Shown here: positions 28,243 through 29,224 of the stretch, piece after piece
Layout: the number at the start of each line of letters is the position of its first letter
Numbering within the stretch: the first letter of the stretch is position 1
Assembly (NCBI GenBank): GCA_947646735.1
Contig: CANTFK010000390.1
Coordinates: 1-29,224 of the forward strand
Length of the DNA stretch: 29,224 nt
Direction: 5' to 3'
DNA from: Peronospora farinosa
Lineage: Eukaryota; Oomycota; Peronosporomycetes; Peronosporales; Peronosporaceae
Translations under genes and position numbers: made by a program
Notes under the pieces: model-generated
What the model saw: only the letters and a program-made list of their open reading frames with translations
What the model was told of the DNA's origin: nothing
Database searches by the model: none

Positions 28243-29224
28243 TAAAGAGCACAGAAATCCAGGTCACTTCCTCGAGGGAATGACTATGAAAGCGTCTCGC
28301 AAGATCCCAAGGTTCAGCCCAGGGTCACCAAGGACAGGGGTGCCAGTTACCGGGGACAGGGCTTTTAGTTACCGGGGACAGGGGTACCGAAGTTTCAGGG
28401 TCCTGAAGTCACTTGGAGAAGTGCCATATTGCCCTACAGTGCAGAGCCGGCACAAGTCCAAGAACCCGAAGGTCCAGTGACTCGAGGGCATCCACGTTCC
28501 CAAGGTGGACCAGGACTCAAGGTGAACCATGATCCAAGGTGGACCACAACCCAAGGTGGACCAGGCCCCAAGGTCGTCCCGGCACCTAAGGTGGACCAAA
28601 ATGACTCATGGTGACCGGTGGACCGCAGGTGATCGGTGGACCCAGATGACTGGTGGACCCAGGTGACCGGTGGACCCCAGGTGACAGATTGACCCAGGTG
28701 ACCGGTGGACCTAGGTGACCGGTGAACCCAGGCGACAGGTTGACCCAGGTGACCGGTGGACCTAGGTGACCGGTGAACCTAGGCGACAGGTGGACCCCAT
28801 GTGACCGGTGGACCCCAGGTGACCGGTGTACACCAGGTGACTGATAGACCTCAGACAACAAATGGACTCCAGGCGACAGGTGACCGGTGGACCCCAGGTG
28901 GACCGGTGGACCTAGGTGACCAGTGGACCCCAGGCGACCGGTGGGCCCCATGTGACCGGTAGACCCCAGGCGAGGTGGACCCAGGTGACCAGTGGACCCA
29001 GGTGACCGGTGGGCCCCATGTGACCGGTAGACCCCAGGCGACAGGTGGACCCAGGTGACCAGTGTGACCCATGGTGACCGGTGGACCCCATGTGACCGGT
29101 GGACCCCAGGTGGACGGTGGACCCCATGTGACCGGTGGACCCTAGCTGAACGATGTACACCAGGTGACCGGAGGATCCCATGTGACCGGTGGACCTTGGT
29201 GACCGGTGGACCCCAAGTGACCGG
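28243..29224 (+). repeat. Minisatellite block of copy 3 with expanded GTGACCGGTGGACC array
   Basis: The block starts like copies 1 and 2. The 17-18-bp array begins near 28608 and is still running at the window end, over 610 bp against about 285 bp in the other copies. Units contain ACCGGT and GGTGACC, with variants GGGCCCCATGTGACC and GTAGACCCCAGGCGAC. Minus-strand ORFs (VTWGPPVTW patterns) are by-products of the period. Confidence 0.9.

Larger units (their letters stand above)
23969..29224 (+). repeat. Macrosatellite unit, copy 3 (partial, runs off the right edge)
   Basis: A third copy, collinear at a 5594-bp offset up to about 28879. There it departs from copies 1 and 2 by continuing the GTGACCGGTGGACC array instead of moving on to the TGTGGTGAAGTG stretch. 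A cluster of four substitutions lies at 25250-25255. Confidence 0.92.

Overview
The window reads as repeat-dense nuclear DNA from an oomycete, most probably Phytophthora or a close relative. The basis is the Ty3/gypsy polyprotein at the left: its spacing of RT, RNase H, integrase and a C-terminal chromodomain, with the HPVFYVG...LKPYRD and YLVKWRGYP signatures, is the form I know from Phytophthora genomes. This assignment comes from recognition, not a search. I see no intact host gene, no tRNA or rRNA and no CRISPR array. Almost every base belongs to a mobile element, a decayed element gene or a tandem repeat.

Region 1 (about 1-7686): a decayed minus-strand chromodomain Ty3/gypsy element. A 2.2-kb LTR block (153-2348, TGTAAC...GTTACA) is packed with short perfect hairpins and carries an internal diverged duplication. 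A purine tract (minus strand of 2349-2360) adjoins it. Next comes about 1 kb whose best protein-like reading is on the opposite strand (2461-3246). The pol remains follow: chromodomain, integrase, RNase H, RT, then a linker containing eight 29-residue tandem repeats. Gag and protease are not seen. Pol is broken by TAG codons and frameshifts.

Region 2 (about 7687-12487): a reversed leader fragment (about 7951-8706), then a 2.4-kb element with two inverted 500-bp terminal arms (8707-9207 and 10585-11084) around a broken minus-strand gene (9299-10512). A 1.2-kb field of G-rich minisatellites follows.

Region 3 (about 12488 to the right edge): three head-to-tail copies of a 5.6-kb composite unit, almost identical to each other (periods 5606 and 5594 bp). 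Each unit holds, in order: an approximately 500-bp arm; a leader with GATC-containing repeats; a coiled-coil pseudogene (ORF1); the arm again in inverted orientation; a paralogous leader with a 13-bp GATC-rich array; a paralogous longer pseudogene (ORF2); and several G-rich minisatellites. The third copy runs off the window inside an expanded minisatellite.

The pieces of regions 2 and 3 belong together. The arms, leader and coiled-coil gene recur in the same relative order and share a TGTGGTGRAGTG boundary motif, which suggests a gag-like element family with long terminal repeats that was rearranged, decayed and then amplified as a macrosatellite. The most interesting observation is that ORF1 and ORF2, clearly diverged from each other, both carry an in-frame stop at the same aligned codon (TAA in one, TAG in the other), with protein-level similarity continuing across it.
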